Shown piece by piece: positions 27,001 through 38,665 of a stretch of DNA of 64,000 bases. Under the pieces are notes generated by a model, which did no database searches, was not told where the DNA came from, and saw nothing but the letters and a program-made list of their open reading frames with translations. This DNA comes from Loxodes magnus. Its lineage: Eukaryota; Ciliophora; Karyorelictea; Loxodida; Loxodidae. Numbering within the stretch: the stretch's first letter is position 1; each line of letters opens with the position of its first letter. The stretch spans positions 168,676 through 232,675 of the forward strand of contig CAMPDV010000685.1 of assembly GCA_946699065.1 (NCBI GenBank), given 5' to 3'. The position numbers and the translations under genes are program-made.

Positions 27001-27178
27001 TTGAAGAAGAAAATGATGAAGATATGGAACTAATAAGAGAAGAATTTTTATTACCTGAAGGCTTACTTGAAGAAATAGACATGTATTGAAACATTTATTA
27101 AAGAGCTGCGCACCAACGAGTTGCTACGCGCTCTATAATCAAATTTATTTATTTATTATTTATTTATTTAATTATTAA
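24077..27178 (+). mobile_element. 5'-truncated LINE, copy 1 (endonuclease remnant, reverse transcriptase, 3' tail)
   Basis: Similarity to the full copy at 33217-38665 begins abruptly at 24077, inside the endonuclease domain (YKINYFLIEE, then VIGDHRPGI), and runs to the tail. The reverse transcriptase shows NYRPISLL, FVDIKKAYDSVQRKDIWQIL, the GNITSPRLFNL block and the active-site FAYADDLALIS. A C-terminal Cys-His motif follows (CPFCNDARENERHIIEKC). TGA codes Trp and TAA/TAG Gln, so the element uses the host code. Compared with copy 2 it has lost at least two single bases, near 25338 (before the block starting GLKQGN) and near 25611 (SWAEK region), so it cannot encode a whole protein. The 3' end has the hairpin GAGCTGCGCAC...GCTACGCGCTC and an ATTT/TATT tail. 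Truncation at the 5' end is typical of target-primed reverse transcription. No clear target-site duplication found. Confidence 0.9.
27094..27178 (+). repeat. LINE 3' end: stem-loop plus ATTT-type tail
   Basis: GAGC-T-GCGC can pair with GCGC-GCTC across a loop of about 16 nt, followed by ATAATCAAATTT and a TTTATTTATTATTTATTT tail. The same end occurs at 33217-33300, 13590-13655 and, diverged, 11345-11410. Conservation of this end is what the element's reverse transcriptase would be expected to recognise. Confidence 0.75.
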
Positions 27179-28689
27179 ATTTACATTTTTTTGAATTGTT
27201 TTTCAAATTTTGAATAATTGGTAAGCATTTGGAAAGAGATTAAGTTTGTTTGCCTACCAGTTTCTTAAAAACCTTTATAGTTCTAAAAAATCGCAAAAAA
27301 GGTTTTCATATTAGTTGAATATTATCAAATAACTTTATGACAATAGACCTGATTAAAATTACCTTGATGATATTCTTTTAAAGCAAATTTAGTTGAAACT
27401 ATTTAATATAAGACTCTGTCTCCTTAAAATAAAGTGTAATAGATTATTTGCAGTATTTTAATTAAAGGTTTTAAAAAGGATTTTGCATTCCTCAGGATTT
27501 TAACCTGCTTGAAGCAATCCGGGTTTTTTGGCATGGTTGGTTTTCACGGTTTTTTTTAATGAGGAAAACTATCTGGAAACTTATTTAGAAATTTCTTAAG
27601 AAACTTTTCTTTTATATAATCCTGATTTTTTGGTAAGGTAGATTCTTATTACCCTTTTAATGATTTTGCTTCCTCCTATTTTTTTAGTTTTAATCTTTTA
27701 GCGGTTTTTTTCAATTAAGCTGGATTGTCAATATCAGCATTTCTTCCTGTTAATTGTTCTTTGCATTTTTTCCTATTTTTTTTTAATATCTTCTATTCTT
27801 TTAATAAAAGTACCTTATTCTATATTACTGTCTTATTAATCTTGATATTGAAGAGAAAGTTCATGTTATAGTTAGTTTTAGTTAACTTTTATTTCCATTT
27901 TTACATAATAAGTTGATGGAAGTTAAGTCTTAGATCTGATATATTCTCGCATAATATATTTTTTTAACTAGTAAATCTTTAAATTAATCAATTTAATGTT
28001 TAGTTTATCATAGTTGGTTATAATTTCTCATATCTAATTAGAAAGATTAAAGATTTTTTCTCTTGTTTAACTATGACTTATTTAAGGTTTTCAATTTTTT
28101 CCTTTCCTTGATTAGCAGGCTCAGGATTTATAATGAGATTACATTAAGAAGGAGACGAAGAGCTTGAAAAGTCGACATCCTACAATATTTATTTTTAGAT
28201 CTTTAAGGCTTTTCTTCTAGCCTTCTATTTCTCCTTTGATACGGTGTTGTCTAATATTAAACTCCATTTTTTTATCTTGTATTATTCGTAGTATTTTAAT
28301 TAAAATTGACAGAGATATTAAAAGTTAAATCCAATTTAACTTCTAAATTACCTAAGTAAATATTCTCTGCTACTGTTTTTATTTTATAATAATTATTGCT
28401 TAAAGTATTGAAAAATATAGCAGCCAAAATGGTTTTATCTGCTTGATAGTACGATTAGATACTTAATTTTAAGAAATCATTACTCTAGAGTTTGTTTTTA
28501 GTTATAGAAATTTAAGTATTTTATTCTATTTGGTAGCTAAATCCTAGAGAATAGATAGCCAAAATTTAGAGTGTTAATTAAATTATATTTAGACTAAAAA
28601 AATTTTTAGGCGTCTTTAATTGCAAGAATTGCTTCTTTCAATTATAGACGTTAATAAATGCATTAAATTGTTTTTTAAATATTTTCATG
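27179..28689. other. Region between LINE pieces, no firm gene
   Basis: Patches of better codon texture occur on the minus strand (about 27570-27190, for example FLRNWQTNLISFQMLTNYSK), but no frame is clearly preferred and I recognise no motif. It may be older LINE-derived sequence continuing from the ORF1 fragment at 28690-29640. Confidence 0.3.
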
Positions 28690-29645
28690 ATCTCCTTATA
28701 TATATTACTAAATTAAAAAGTTTAAATTGGAGTTTAGTGAACTTGGAGAACTTTCAACCTCGTGTTCACAGGACCAGTTTGATAACCTGGATGGAACTAG
28801 CTCCCTTTAGAACTCTTTCTTCAGTCGCCTTTGACTGTGTATCACTTCGGTTTGTAGATTTGACCTCCTGACGGATAAAATTAGTTACAGAATTCTCGTC
28901 TAATCTTATCCTATTATTAGTACTATTATTTTTCTTATTATTTTCTATTCCAGTACTATTATTTAATTAATTTCAATTTCTAACATTGTCTATATTTATG
29001 TCCAGTTTGTTTGCATACAAAACATCTTGGTTTATTCCTAATTCATTTCTTGTCTGGACTCCTTGTAAATTAGATGCTCCTTCTATGTCTATTGGATCTT
29101 GAATTGTCCTAACTCTGAACTCCTACTACTGTTACTACTTGCTGTTCTCTTCAAGCACAGTTGTTCTCTGCTGCAGCAATCCCATTTCCCTGAAGAAAGT
29201 GTTTTGCTCTCGATCGTAGACTTCCCAGAAGTTTTCTTTCCATTCCTTGAGCTCAGTAACTTGATTTTTTAGAGCTCTATTCTCTAATCGTAGCTTCTTT
29301 ACTTCCTCCTTCAGGTCAGAGAATGCGACTAAAATTTATGCTTGTTCTTCCTGGAACTGTGGCATCGCAAACTCTTGCACGGCTGCTGCTTCTTGAGTCT
29401 CCAGCACCTTTCTAGGTCCTTCTTCTACAGTTGGTGTCATCGGGGTAGCCTTTTGGAGCTTTTGTCCCATCTTTTAGGTTGGCCTGGAAGTTCCTAGTTG
29501 GATCTATTATTCTTGAAAGTTTTGAGAATAAGATTATTTCTAGGAAGAAGACGTGTTAGTTAGAGATAAGGTTCTTACTTTCTCTCCCCTTTTTAGGAGG
29601 TGGTATAAAAGTCTTTCTTGAACCCTTCTACCATTTTTTTAATTT
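28690..29645 (-). mobile_element. 5' portion of another LINE: 5' end and ORF1 with coiled coil and zinc knuckle
   Basis: The minus strand starts at about 29645 with a sequence matching the 5' end of LINE copy 2 (TTTTATACCACCTCC). It then encodes an ORF1-type protein: a Gln/Glu-rich segment, a coiled coil (DLKEEVKKLRLENRALKNQV, then VTELKEWKENFWEVYDREQN), and a CCHC zinc knuckle CFVCKQTGHKYRQC (C-X2-C-X4-H-X4-C) at about 29024-28983. The coiled-coil frame and the knuckle frame differ, with a change near 29060. The protein is clearly different in sequence from copy 2's ORF1, so this is a sister LINE family. The downstream ORF2 is not recognisable. Confidence 0.7.
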
Positions 29646-29737
29646 TATTATTTATTATTTTTCTTAATCTCCTTATTTATCTTTAATTACTCTTTCTTTC
29701 TACTCATCTTTAACTTCTTCCTTTTTTGCCTTTCTAG

Positions 29738-30330
29738 AATCTCAAGTCTTCAAGTCATTAGCTTCTTGTTAAATATTTTGATTTATAAATCTAAATACTC
29801 CAATTTGAGCTTTGAAAATGAGCTTAGATATATTGATCGTAAGTTTAAAAAAAATATGTCGAATCTCTGAAAAAAAAATTTCAGCTTTAAGGAACTAGGA
29901 GTCTGGTATCCAATTACAGAATCATAAAAAAATATAATTCTACTGAAAACCACTAACACTATACTAACTCCAGCCTCGGAAGTAGGCGAATTCTGCCCTA
30001 CATTAAGGAGATTTCGGAGTTTAATCCTTCTGGCCAGGTGAGCATGGAATAGCTCATAAAGATGGCGATAAACTTTCAAGAAGAGGTTAAGAAGCTTCGG
30101 AAGGAAAACGAGAAACTTACGGAACTAATAATCAAAAGTCTTGAAGACTTGATGAACTTAAGACTGGCTAACCAAAAAAGAGAAATTAACGTTTTATGGA
30201 ACTACAAGCGAGACCAATTCAGTTAAACAAACTCCTAGATATAAAAGATTTAAAAGTAAAGTTAACAAATTGAAACGACATACAGAGCTAAAAGAACTTT
30301 ACCTTATAATTGACATAAGCTACTTATATC
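29738..30330 (+). pseudogene. ORF1-like coiled-coil coding remnant, opposite orientation
   Basis: On the plus strand one frame reads NLSFENELRYIDRKFKK, then LGVWYPITESQKNIILLKT and TPASEVGEFCPTLRRF. At about 30000 the coherent frame changes and continues ISEFNPSGQVSMEQLIKMA, then FQEEVKKLRKENEKLTEL and LANQKREINVLWNYKRDQF. The EEVKKLR(K/L)EN block and the following Trp and Asp/Gln pattern resemble the ORF1 coiled coil of the minus-strand fragment next door, so the two may be related LINE ORF1s lying head to head. The minus-strand open frame over 29783-30079 is its shadow. No reverse transcriptase follows. Confidence 0.5.
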
Positions 30331-31422
30331 TTTCTTCATAGAAATTGATTAAATCTCTAATCTCCTTTAAAAATTCAAAATATTTATAAAATATAGATTT
30401 CTAGTTCTTTTAACACTTTACTAACTACATAAAGCTAAGCTTTCTTAATTTTCAATAATCCTTATCTTAATTCATTCTATAAAGAACTTAATTTTTCTAA
30501 ATTGCTTGCTAATCTCTCTTTAGCTCCATTAGCTAGCTTTTTGTTGTTTATTTACAGTTTTCAAATTCCCATTAAATTTATTTTGATTATGCATACTATC
30601 TTTATATGCATTCTCAACATAACTAGTACCCACAAAGTAAATTCTTTGGAATCTTCATTAAGTATCAAAATACCTTTACAATCTTATCATTATATATTTA
30701 AAGACTTGTTGATGATTATTTTATTATTTAAAAATGCTTGCAATTCATATTATAATTTAAACTACTAAACACAAAAATAATTTTAAAAGCACTTAAAACC
30801 TATAAAATATTATTAAATTTTATTTAAAAATACAGAAAAATAATAAAAAATTGAGACTTTTGAAGATAAATAGCTTATTAAAAAAATTAATTTATTAATT
30901 ATTTTTTTATTTTAAAGCTAGAAATTTATAATATTTTTAAATTTAAACTTTTTTGTATGTTAATTTTTATAATTAAATGGATTTATAATTTATTTTGTTA
31001 TCTTTTTATATCTGTCTTTTTTTTGGAGTGCAAGAAGATCTTTTCTAACCTTTTTTTTACTTAATCAATAAATTTTGTATTTTATCTTAGTTTAAGGTTG
31101 TTTTTTCTTACTAAGCTATCAATTTTTATACCTTTAGCTGCTAAATTATACTATTTAGAAGGAGTTTTATGTTTTAATAAAGCTAGAAATATCATTGCAT
31201 GAATAAGAAATAGCTTTGTATGAAGTTTAATCACATTCGATTTGATTAAATAAGTCACTAAGATTTAAATTATTGCCAATTCTGAAAGAGTAGCAGAATT
31301 AAAAAAATAATATAATAATACAATAAATATTAACGTGGTACCACTATTAATAATATCAACACAGTTAAAAATTTCCGTACTTAAAATAAGTATATACTTC
31401 AAACTTGCTAGGATCTTTAGCG
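30331..31422. other. AT-rich intergenic DNA
   Basis: No gene recognised. A small plus-strand frame near 30502-30768 is hydrophobic and low in complexity and I do not support it as a gene. Confidence 0.4.
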
Positions 31423-32933
31423 TCATGAATCTTCATTATTTTCAGTTTATTTTTTCTTATTTCTTCCTGATATCAAATTCCAGATATTTACTATTGATGA
31501 CATTAATTACTTAATAGGTATAAGGAGCTTCTTTGTTTACTTGGAGTATTTTTTCCTGTAAAGTTTACTTTCTTAATTACAATAAATCTTGAATATATTT
31601 CCCCATTAATTATCTGCAATTCTCTTTTCTTTTTATTTAAATTGCTAGCAACTATGCACTTTATGTCCTGGCCACTTACATTATCTTCATGCCATTATTT
31701 TCCAATAAGAAATATAATATGTAATTAATTTTTATTCTACATCCATAAGGTCGTTCATCGTCATATTTGAAAGAATATGTTTTCCGTCAACTCTGCAAAG
31801 TAATTAAAATTTATTTCTATTGCTCTATTCACTTATTTACTGAATATTAATTTTCATTTTGAGATTCTTAAGTGTTAGAAATCAGGTATGCAATTTTTCC
31901 TTCGAGTTCTTGTAAATGTCTTAAAAGTCTAAAGCTTTTCTCTTGCATTCTTTACAGATCTTTAAGTATAGTTTATTAGCTGTAGTTTGGTTGAGGTTAA
32001 TCCTTTCCTACTTTCATTATTGAAACTTCACGAAAGTTTCTATAAATTCATCAATCGTATTATAATATACTTTAAGAGATATACTTTTAAATAATTTTTA
32101 TTTATATTTAAATATTTTTCACTTCGAATACATCTTTTATTTATAATTTTATTTTATTAAAAGCCTAATTTAATTTATTGATTTATAGTGCTATTTGGCA
32201 ATCGTAAATTACTTAATATTTATTCTGGTTGACTTTAAAGTCTTTCCTATTAGCTATTTATTGATTTTAATAATTTTTTAAGCATTACAATATATACTTC
32301 AATTTGTTAATCAATTATTAAAATTATCAATTAAAGTTTAAGAAATGCATTTTCCTTTGAACCAGTTCTGTTATCTATTTTTTATTGAGGTTGGATTCCA
32401 TGATCATTTCTTTTATACAAGAGATTGTCACTATACATCTATCTGACTAAAGTTTATTCTGTATCTAATCATTTACAGACTCTATTAATTTTGCAAAAAT
32501 TCTTATCAGCTCTAGTCAATCCTTTAGTTCTCCTATTCTTTAAGTTTTTTATAGTCTAAACAGTGCTTGAATTGTAGCTGGGAAGAATTGCAATATCACA
32601 CCATTTTATCTCAGATTTTTTGTTTATATTTGAGAAGAATAAGTTCTACGTATTTCCAATCTTCTCGTTATTTCTGTTTTTCAAATTCTATTTAATTATT
32701 TAATTGATAAATCATGACATCAGTCTTAGTTTCTTCAGTAATCATTGGAACTTCTTCTACTTAGGCTTAGGATTAACGCAATAGCTGTTCTTCTATTAAG
32801 ATTTTATTTTGAAAAAGTTACTTCCGCAAGTATAGCAATTATAAGGGCATGTTTTCAATATATTTCATCAGTTTTCTTTTTTATCTGAAGGAATATAAAT
32901 TATCTCATCCTGTTTACTGAAAGTAATCTTCAT
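31423..32933 (-). CDS. Zinc-knuckle protein, unknown family (related to 45924-47013)
   Basis: Begins at ATG 32933 (MKITFSKQDEIIYIPSD, then CPYNCYTCGSNFF, two Cys pairs) and ends at TGA 31425-31423. The middle reads QIEFEKQKQREDWKYVELIL and WDKMVWYCNSSQLQFKHC, with Trp spacing faintly like a Myb/SANT repeat. The last 205 codons form one clean frame: ICKECKRKALDFQDIYK, VDGKHILSNMTMNDLMDVEQ, then a knuckle-like RQCKWPGHKVHSC. The position of the first knuckle Cys is occupied by TGA (Trp). The part after the knuckle (CQQFKQKEKRI, then IYCNQESKLYRKK) is similar to the protein at 45924, so the two form a family. At least one frame change occurs between N- and C-terminal parts. No membrane span. Function unknown; nucleic-acid binding is the inference from the knuckle. 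Confidence 0.6.
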
Positions 32934-33216
32934 TTTGTTATATTATTTGCATACGGATTCATTTACCTGTTCTATTATTAAAGAGATTTTCTATTTTTCT
33001 TATTTTATTTTGATTTGATGCAATAACGAAGATTCATGTGGCTTTTGCTTTTACTTTCTATCCTGACTCACCTTCTACCTTTTTGCTAAGTTTTCGGTAT
33101 TTTGTTGTTCTGCACTTTCCCTTTTTTAATAATATATAATTTATAATTTCCAACTAATTCAGTAATCTAAGCAATATAAGCAAATTATCTATTAATATTG
33201 AAGCAAATTCCAAAAC
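32934..33216. other. Short AT-rich spacer between zinc-knuckle gene and LINE copy 2
   Basis: Nothing recognised apart from poly-purine/pyrimidine stretches. Confidence 0.4.
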
Positions 33217-33329
33217 TTAATAATTAAATAAATAAATAATAAATAAATAAATTTGATTATAGAGCACGTAGCACCTCGTTGGTGCGCAGCTCTTTAATAA
33301 ATGTTTCAATACATGTCTATTTCTTCAAG

Positions 33330-36300
33330 TAAGCCTTCAGGTAATAAAAATTCTTCTCTTATTAGTTCCATATCTTCATCATTTTCTTCTTCAATATCTC
33401 TTGTTCTTCTGTCTTCTATCTATCTACGTTTTATTGATTCTTTGTTACAAGCGTCCATTATCTTTTTTACATACTTTGCTAATTTTCGTTTCTAATTCTT
33501 TTCTTCTTAATCAAGCTTTTATAAACTCATAAAATTATCCTTTTCCTGCTCTATAGTCTTTTCCTATTTCTTTTTTTCATTCAATTTTCTTTTCTAAGTA
33601 TCCTTTTTTTCTTTTTTCTAATATGTTTATGATATAATCTTTTATTATCAAGTCAGTCTTAGCTCTTTTTTACTCTTCTTAGGTTCTAATGAATTTTTCG
33701 AATTTTGCCGTACCTCATATTATATCGAATAGTTCCATTCCTTGTCTCTCTACTCCTATTGTTCTTAACTTTCAAATACATATTTATCTACTTTCTTTGT
33801 ATTCTGAGCATTTTTCTATGAAATGCCTTTCGTTTTCTCTTGCATCATTACAGAAAGGGCATTTGCTTGTCACAACTAGGTGTCTTTCTTTTAAACAATC
33901 CTGGCTCCCATTACATCTCGTTCTTATTCTAAATATGTAGCATATTTCTTCTTTTCTATTTTTATTGTATCTCAGGTAGTTAGGTGGTCCTACTACATAT
34001 TCATCAAATCATGTTTTTCTATACTGTAGAGTTGTTATCATTTACTCCATTCTTTCTCTATCTTCTATGTATACTCTATGTTCTCAAATTACACGATTAA
34101 TGTTTTTCTTCCCTTTTTGATTATTATTACCATCTTCTATAAATATATCTTTGTCTTCAATTTTTTAATTCTAATTTTATTGTCGTGCAGTATTATTCAA
34201 ATATAAAGTTCTCTTCTTTACTTAGGTCGAACATTAATCCATCTACTGTTTTTCCTTAGTTACCTATTACTCTGCCTCTTAATCTCAGCGTTTTCTGCCA
34301 TAGGTAATGTTTAAATTTCATAAACTGTAACTCGTATTCTAGCATCTCATTTTACACTTAGAAAGGGGCATCTATGATTGCTCGTAAAGATCTTCTTTAT
34401 ATTATTTCTAATTGTTCCATCACTTATTTTCCTACAAATTATTCACAATATGGGATAACTTCTGTCCCATAGCTGAATACTGAGCTTACGAACGTTTTTA
34501 TCATTATTCCTGCATTATATGGTGTTAATCCCTTATTCATTGTTATTTTACCCAGTATTCATGTTTACATCTTTTATGCTGCTTCTAGTCTGTTCTCCAT
34601 GTGTTTTTCAAAGCTGATGGTTTCTTCTATTATATGCCCTAAGTACTAAAAGGACGTTACTCTTTGAATTCTTAAGTTTCCCACCTCAATAGTATTGCCT
34701 ATATTTTCTCAGTTTCTATTTTCTGCTGCTTTTCATATCATTCATTTTGTTTTATCTGCAATTTCCAGTTTGTATTTTTCTGCCCATGAGGTTAAATTTT
34801 TGATTACTTCCTCTAATTATTCTCATTCACTTATTAAGGCTAGGTCATCTGCATATGCAAAACATCCTGCATATATTTCTTGTGTTCATCCCTCTTAGTT
34901 TTTAAAGTATATCGTAATTCCTAGCTTTTAATCTTGGAGAAGTCTTGCTATTATTAAGTTAAATAGTCTTGGCGACGTTATGCTTCCCTGTTTTAGTCCT
35001 TTATTTGTCGCGAATGATTTTGCTATTTATTCATTGATTTTAAGTTTAATTTCTTCTTCACAGTAGAAGTTTGCTAGGAGTTTAATTATCTATTCCGGTA
35101 CTTTTAGATCGTTTAGGATTTATCATATATCTTTTCTTTGCACCGAGTCGTATGCTTTTTTAATATCAACAAATATTACGAAATCATCTTTTTTGTTCCG
35201 TATTAATCATTCCTATACTGTTCTTAGGTTGAAATTTATAGTGAGCATGATTTTCCTTTTTTAAAGCCATATTAATATTCGCTTTCATCATTATGCAGAT
35301 ATCCTTATAGTTGCTAGAAAATTCATGCATCTACTATTTTTAAAACATGATTCAGTAAAGAGATTGGTCTATAATTTATCAGGTTCATCTGTCCACCTTT
35401 TTTGTATATTAATATTATGTATTATTATTTCATCTCTTAAGGTATTACTCCCTCTTAAATCATCTTAACTATCATTTTACATGTTACTTCTGTTAGTTTT
35501 TTCCCGCCTGCTAATATTGTACCTACTTGTATTTCATCAGGTCCTGCTGCTTTTCATTTCGCCAATTAGTTGATGATTTCTCAAATTTCATATTCGTTTA
35601 CCACTATTTATCTCTTGTTTAAGAATTTAGTTGGTAGCGTATTATCGCCATCTTCATACAGTTTCTACCATTCATCCCTGAAAATATTAACATCTTCTTT
35701 TAATGAGGGTACTCATTAATTATTTTTTCTATTAAGTAAGCTTTTTAGTTTCTTCACATATCTGTTAGACTTCCTTTATTTACATTGTCCATAAATAGGT
35801 TTAGTTAGTTTCTTTTATCTTTTTTTCTTGATTAAATGTATTCTTATCTTACTCTTTGGTATTCTATTTGATTCTCAATTTATTGATTTTCATTTGTTCT
35901 CTGTTCTTTACCCTTTATTTTAATTGTTTGCTGCATTTTCTAAAGATTTTATTACACTATTTTGTTGTTTCTGAATATTTATATATCTTAGAGTTTTATG
36001 TTTTGAATTTTCCACGTACTATTTAAACTCCTTCTTATATCTTTTTCTTTCATCATTTATAAGTCTATGTGCCGTTTAGGTTATCAATTTCTTCTTCTTA
36101 GAGATTTTCTTGTATAAATCTTTCAAATTTTTCTTATATCTCTTTTTTCTTTAATAGTAGGTAGTTTATTTTTGCTATCTTTTATGGCTTTCTTACTTCT
36201 TTACCCATCTTTACCTATATAATACCAGGCCTATGGTCACCTATTACGTATGAGTAATAAAAATCACTCTTTAACACCTTTTCTCTCATACTCTCTTCGA

Positions 36301-37143
36301 TTAAAAAGTAATCTATTTTATACTCATTGTTTTAGTGAATAAAGGTACCTATTTCAGTTGGGTCTAGGCATATTAAATTATTCTGTTCCATAAACTGTGC
36401 CATTCTCTTTCCTGCTGAGTTTGTTTTCTTTGGCAGTCATTTTTCTATGTGCGCATTTCAGTCTCCTATTATCATTATATTAAGTCTTTTTTCTATTGCT
36501 TATAGTTTAAATTCATTCACTAAATTATAGAAAGGCTCATACTGTTCGTTGTTATTTGCAACAGGAGCGTAGACATTTATTACTGCTAATTATTTCATTA
36601 TTTCTATTGCCATTACTCTCGCTCCTCCAAAGAGCGTCATTTGGTTTACTTCATTCTATATCTCTCTGATCTCCTTACATATGTCGTTTCTAATATAGAA
36701 TGCTACTCCTTTTCCTTTTTTTGAACCCACATTTATTAAATTTTTATATCCTGCTATATTACACATATCTTTTTAGTCTTCAATCTAAATTTCTTATATT
36801 GCCATTATGTGGATACTTTTTCGAGTCATGAATTTGGTTAGTGCCTCTTTTGCACTTCTTACTCCCCTAACATTTGCTGTCCCTATTTTTATGACTTATT
36901 CTTAATCTTTTTTTACACTCATTCCCTCTACTTCCTCTTCACCTTATTCTTCTTTTTATTCATCTTCCTTCTCCACCTTTTCTTCTTCTTATCTATCATT
37001 CTATGCTTCCATATTATTTTCTTTATTAGTTCTTTCCCCTTTTTTGTATTTTTCATCTTATTATCTACCTTTTCCTTCTTCTTATCTATTCTAATCTTCT
37101 TCTTTTTCCTTTTCCTATTAGTTGAAGTCGGATAATTGTTCAT
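33330..37143 (-). CDS. LINE ORF2: APE-type endonuclease and reverse transcriptase
   Basis: A likely start is ATG at 37143 (MNNYPTSTNRKRKKKK), giving a very basic N-terminus. The endonuclease follows at about 36890-36220: KIGTANVRGV, AIQEIQ, NVGSKKGKGVAFYIRND, VINVYAPVANN, IGDWNAHIEKW (the GDFNAH motif with Trp from TGA), KIDYFLIEE and VIGDHRPG (the SDHRPI motif). The reverse transcriptase spans about 35420-34560, with NYRPISLL, FVDIKKAYDSVQ, and the active-site FAYADDLALIS, then the thumb-like YLGHIIEETISFEKHMENRL. A C-terminal CPFCNDARENERHIIEKC occurs at about 33867-33814. The protein nicks target DNA and primes cDNA synthesis there. I have not verified every base of the frame, so intactness is likely but unproven. 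Confidence 0.75.
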
Positions 37144-37499
37144 TTTTGTTTATCGGTTTCTTAGCATAGTACATTCTCATTGAAGTTTGCTTCAATTTAC
37201 TTCTTTCTTCTCCCTTTTATCTTGCATCTTATTCTTTTTCTTCTTGAGTTTGTTCTATTTCTTTTTGCTTTTTTCCTTTATTTACATTTTTCCTGACATA
37301 CTCCATTATACTATTTTGTTTATTTATTATTTCTTTTGTTAGGGTTTAGCGTTTTTACCATCACTTATCCTATCCTTTTCTCTAATTTGCTTTATGGTAT
37401 ATCTTATTATTTAGTTGATTGTTTTCTATTTTATTTAATTATTTGAACATTTCTCTATCCCTCTGTCTTACATATGTCCAATTCCATTTTGATGAAAAA

Positions 37500-38549
37500 T
37501 AATTTTTATTTATTCTTTTAGCATAAAAAACTGTTTATTATTTAATTGTTTAGTTGTTTTAATTATTTTTCTTCTCCAATTATCCTCTTATTTGCTTGAT
37601 TTGCTTCAAAATCTGGTTTGTTTATTGTTAAAATAACTTCTCCTTCAAGCATCTCTAATTCTCTTATATGTAGCTTTTTCCTTTTTGCTGCTTCTACCCT
37701 TCTGCATTGCTGGTCTGTGTGCCCTTTCACTTTACATAGGCAACAGATAAAATTTACTGGGTGTTATATTCTCATTTTGTTTCCATTCAAATCTATTACT
37801 TCTGGTATCCTCTTTGCTTCGTCTACATCCTTTAAATCTAGGTAGACTACACTGCTCCCTGTTAGCATTGTTGTGTTTGGATATGTATGCTATATCTCTC
37901 CTCTTGATTTTCCATATTATCTTATTATTTCCATTACTTCCTTCATATTTGAGTATTCGTTGATTGTGAAGTAAATTGGGTAGTTATGAATGTCAAAATA
38001 TTCCAATTAGTTTCTAGCTTAGATAGGAATTCTAACTCCTTTGAACGTTCATTCCCTGAATTAAGTGAAATGTTAGTATCTTTCTTCATTGTTAAATACC
38101 AAGTATACAATTCCGTTTTATTTCACTATGAACTTCGCCACTGCTTGTCCGTAATCCTTCCATATTTGATTTCTAAACACTTGTATAACTTCTTAGTCTT
38201 TGGCCTTTTTCTCTACTAAATCAGTGTTTTCCAAGTAATGGTTAAAGTAAATTGCGGCCACCATTTCTGATAAATCATCATAGGCATTTTAGTAGACCCT
38301 TTACATTTATTCTCCAGGGACGTTGGCTGAAATGAGTTGTTCATTATTTTGTTAAATTATTACTTAGGTTGTTTACTTTTTTTGCCACATTCCTTTCTTA
38401 TTTTTTGCTCCTCCTTTTAGTAAAGTTCGACCAATCATAGGTATATTGCTATTTTTTTTCTATTATTCGTTCTATTATTTCGTGTTCGTTCGGTCAGTTA
38501 GTTTGGTCCTGCGTAGTCTGAGGTCTTACATTATTAGTCTGGTTTCCAT
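37500..38549 (-). CDS. LINE ORF1: RNA-binding-type protein with zinc knuckle
   Basis: Starts at ATG 38549 (METRLIMQDLRLRRTKL). After a Gln/Asn/Lys-rich N-terminus come two alpha/beta blocks that look like RRM-type folds: DYGQAVAKFIVKQNGIVYLV with FREWTFKGVRIPI, then TMLTGSSVVYLDLKDVDEA. A CCHC zinc knuckle CCLCKVKGHTDQQC lies at about 37750-37700, followed by a basic stretch (RRVEAAKRKKL). RRM plus knuckle is a common ORF1 layout in jockey- and I-like LINEs; such proteins coat the element RNA. The end is not certain: the frame stays open past 37500 in the reassigned code with decaying texture. No coiled coil comparable to the sister element at 28690-29645. Confidence 0.7.
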
Positions 38550-38665
38550 GCATAATAAAGAAGGTTGGAATAATTAAAGCAAAGACGTGGTAAAAGAAAG
38601 TGCTTCAGGTTTTCTCTCCTACTCTGAGGAGGTGGTATAAAAACCCTTCTTGTAGCTAACTATTT

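Larger units (their letters stand above)
33217..38665 (-). mobile_element. Near full-length LINE, copy 2 (ORF1 and endonuclease-reverse transcriptase ORF2)
   Basis: A non-LTR retrotransposon in minus orientation, about 5.4 kb. It has a 5' end at about 38665 with GGGTTTTTATACCACCTCC, ORF1, ORF2 (APE-type endonuclease, reverse transcriptase, C-terminal Cys-His motif), a 3' stem-loop and an ATTT-type tail at 33217-33300. Over the shared 3.1 kb it differs from copy 1 at only scattered bases, so both moved recently, and where copy 1 has frame-changing deletions this copy keeps the frame (FYCEEEIKLKI, SWAEKYKLEIADK). The endonuclease lineage, ORF1 with a zinc knuckle, and a tail of simple repeats place it in the broad jockey/L1-like range of APE-type LINEs; I do not assign a clade. 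It uses TGA=Trp, TAA/TAG=Gln. Confidence 0.9.

Noticed and set aside
26454-27094. Minus-strand open frames over LINE copy 1, and the matching plus-strand frames at 33301-33495 and 33689-33940
   Set aside because: Antisense shadows of the LINE ORF2 C-terminal region; they mirror each other because the two copies are inverted.
28620-28871. Plus-strand 83-codon frame
   Set aside because: It is antisense to the ORF1 coding stretch on the minus strand, which has the better motifs.
31450-32000. TGA read as Cys (Euplotes-type code), because a TGA sits at a knuckle Cys position
   Set aside because: Direct TGG/TGA exchanges between the two receptor paralogues show TGA=Trp; one substituted knuckle residue is weaker evidence.
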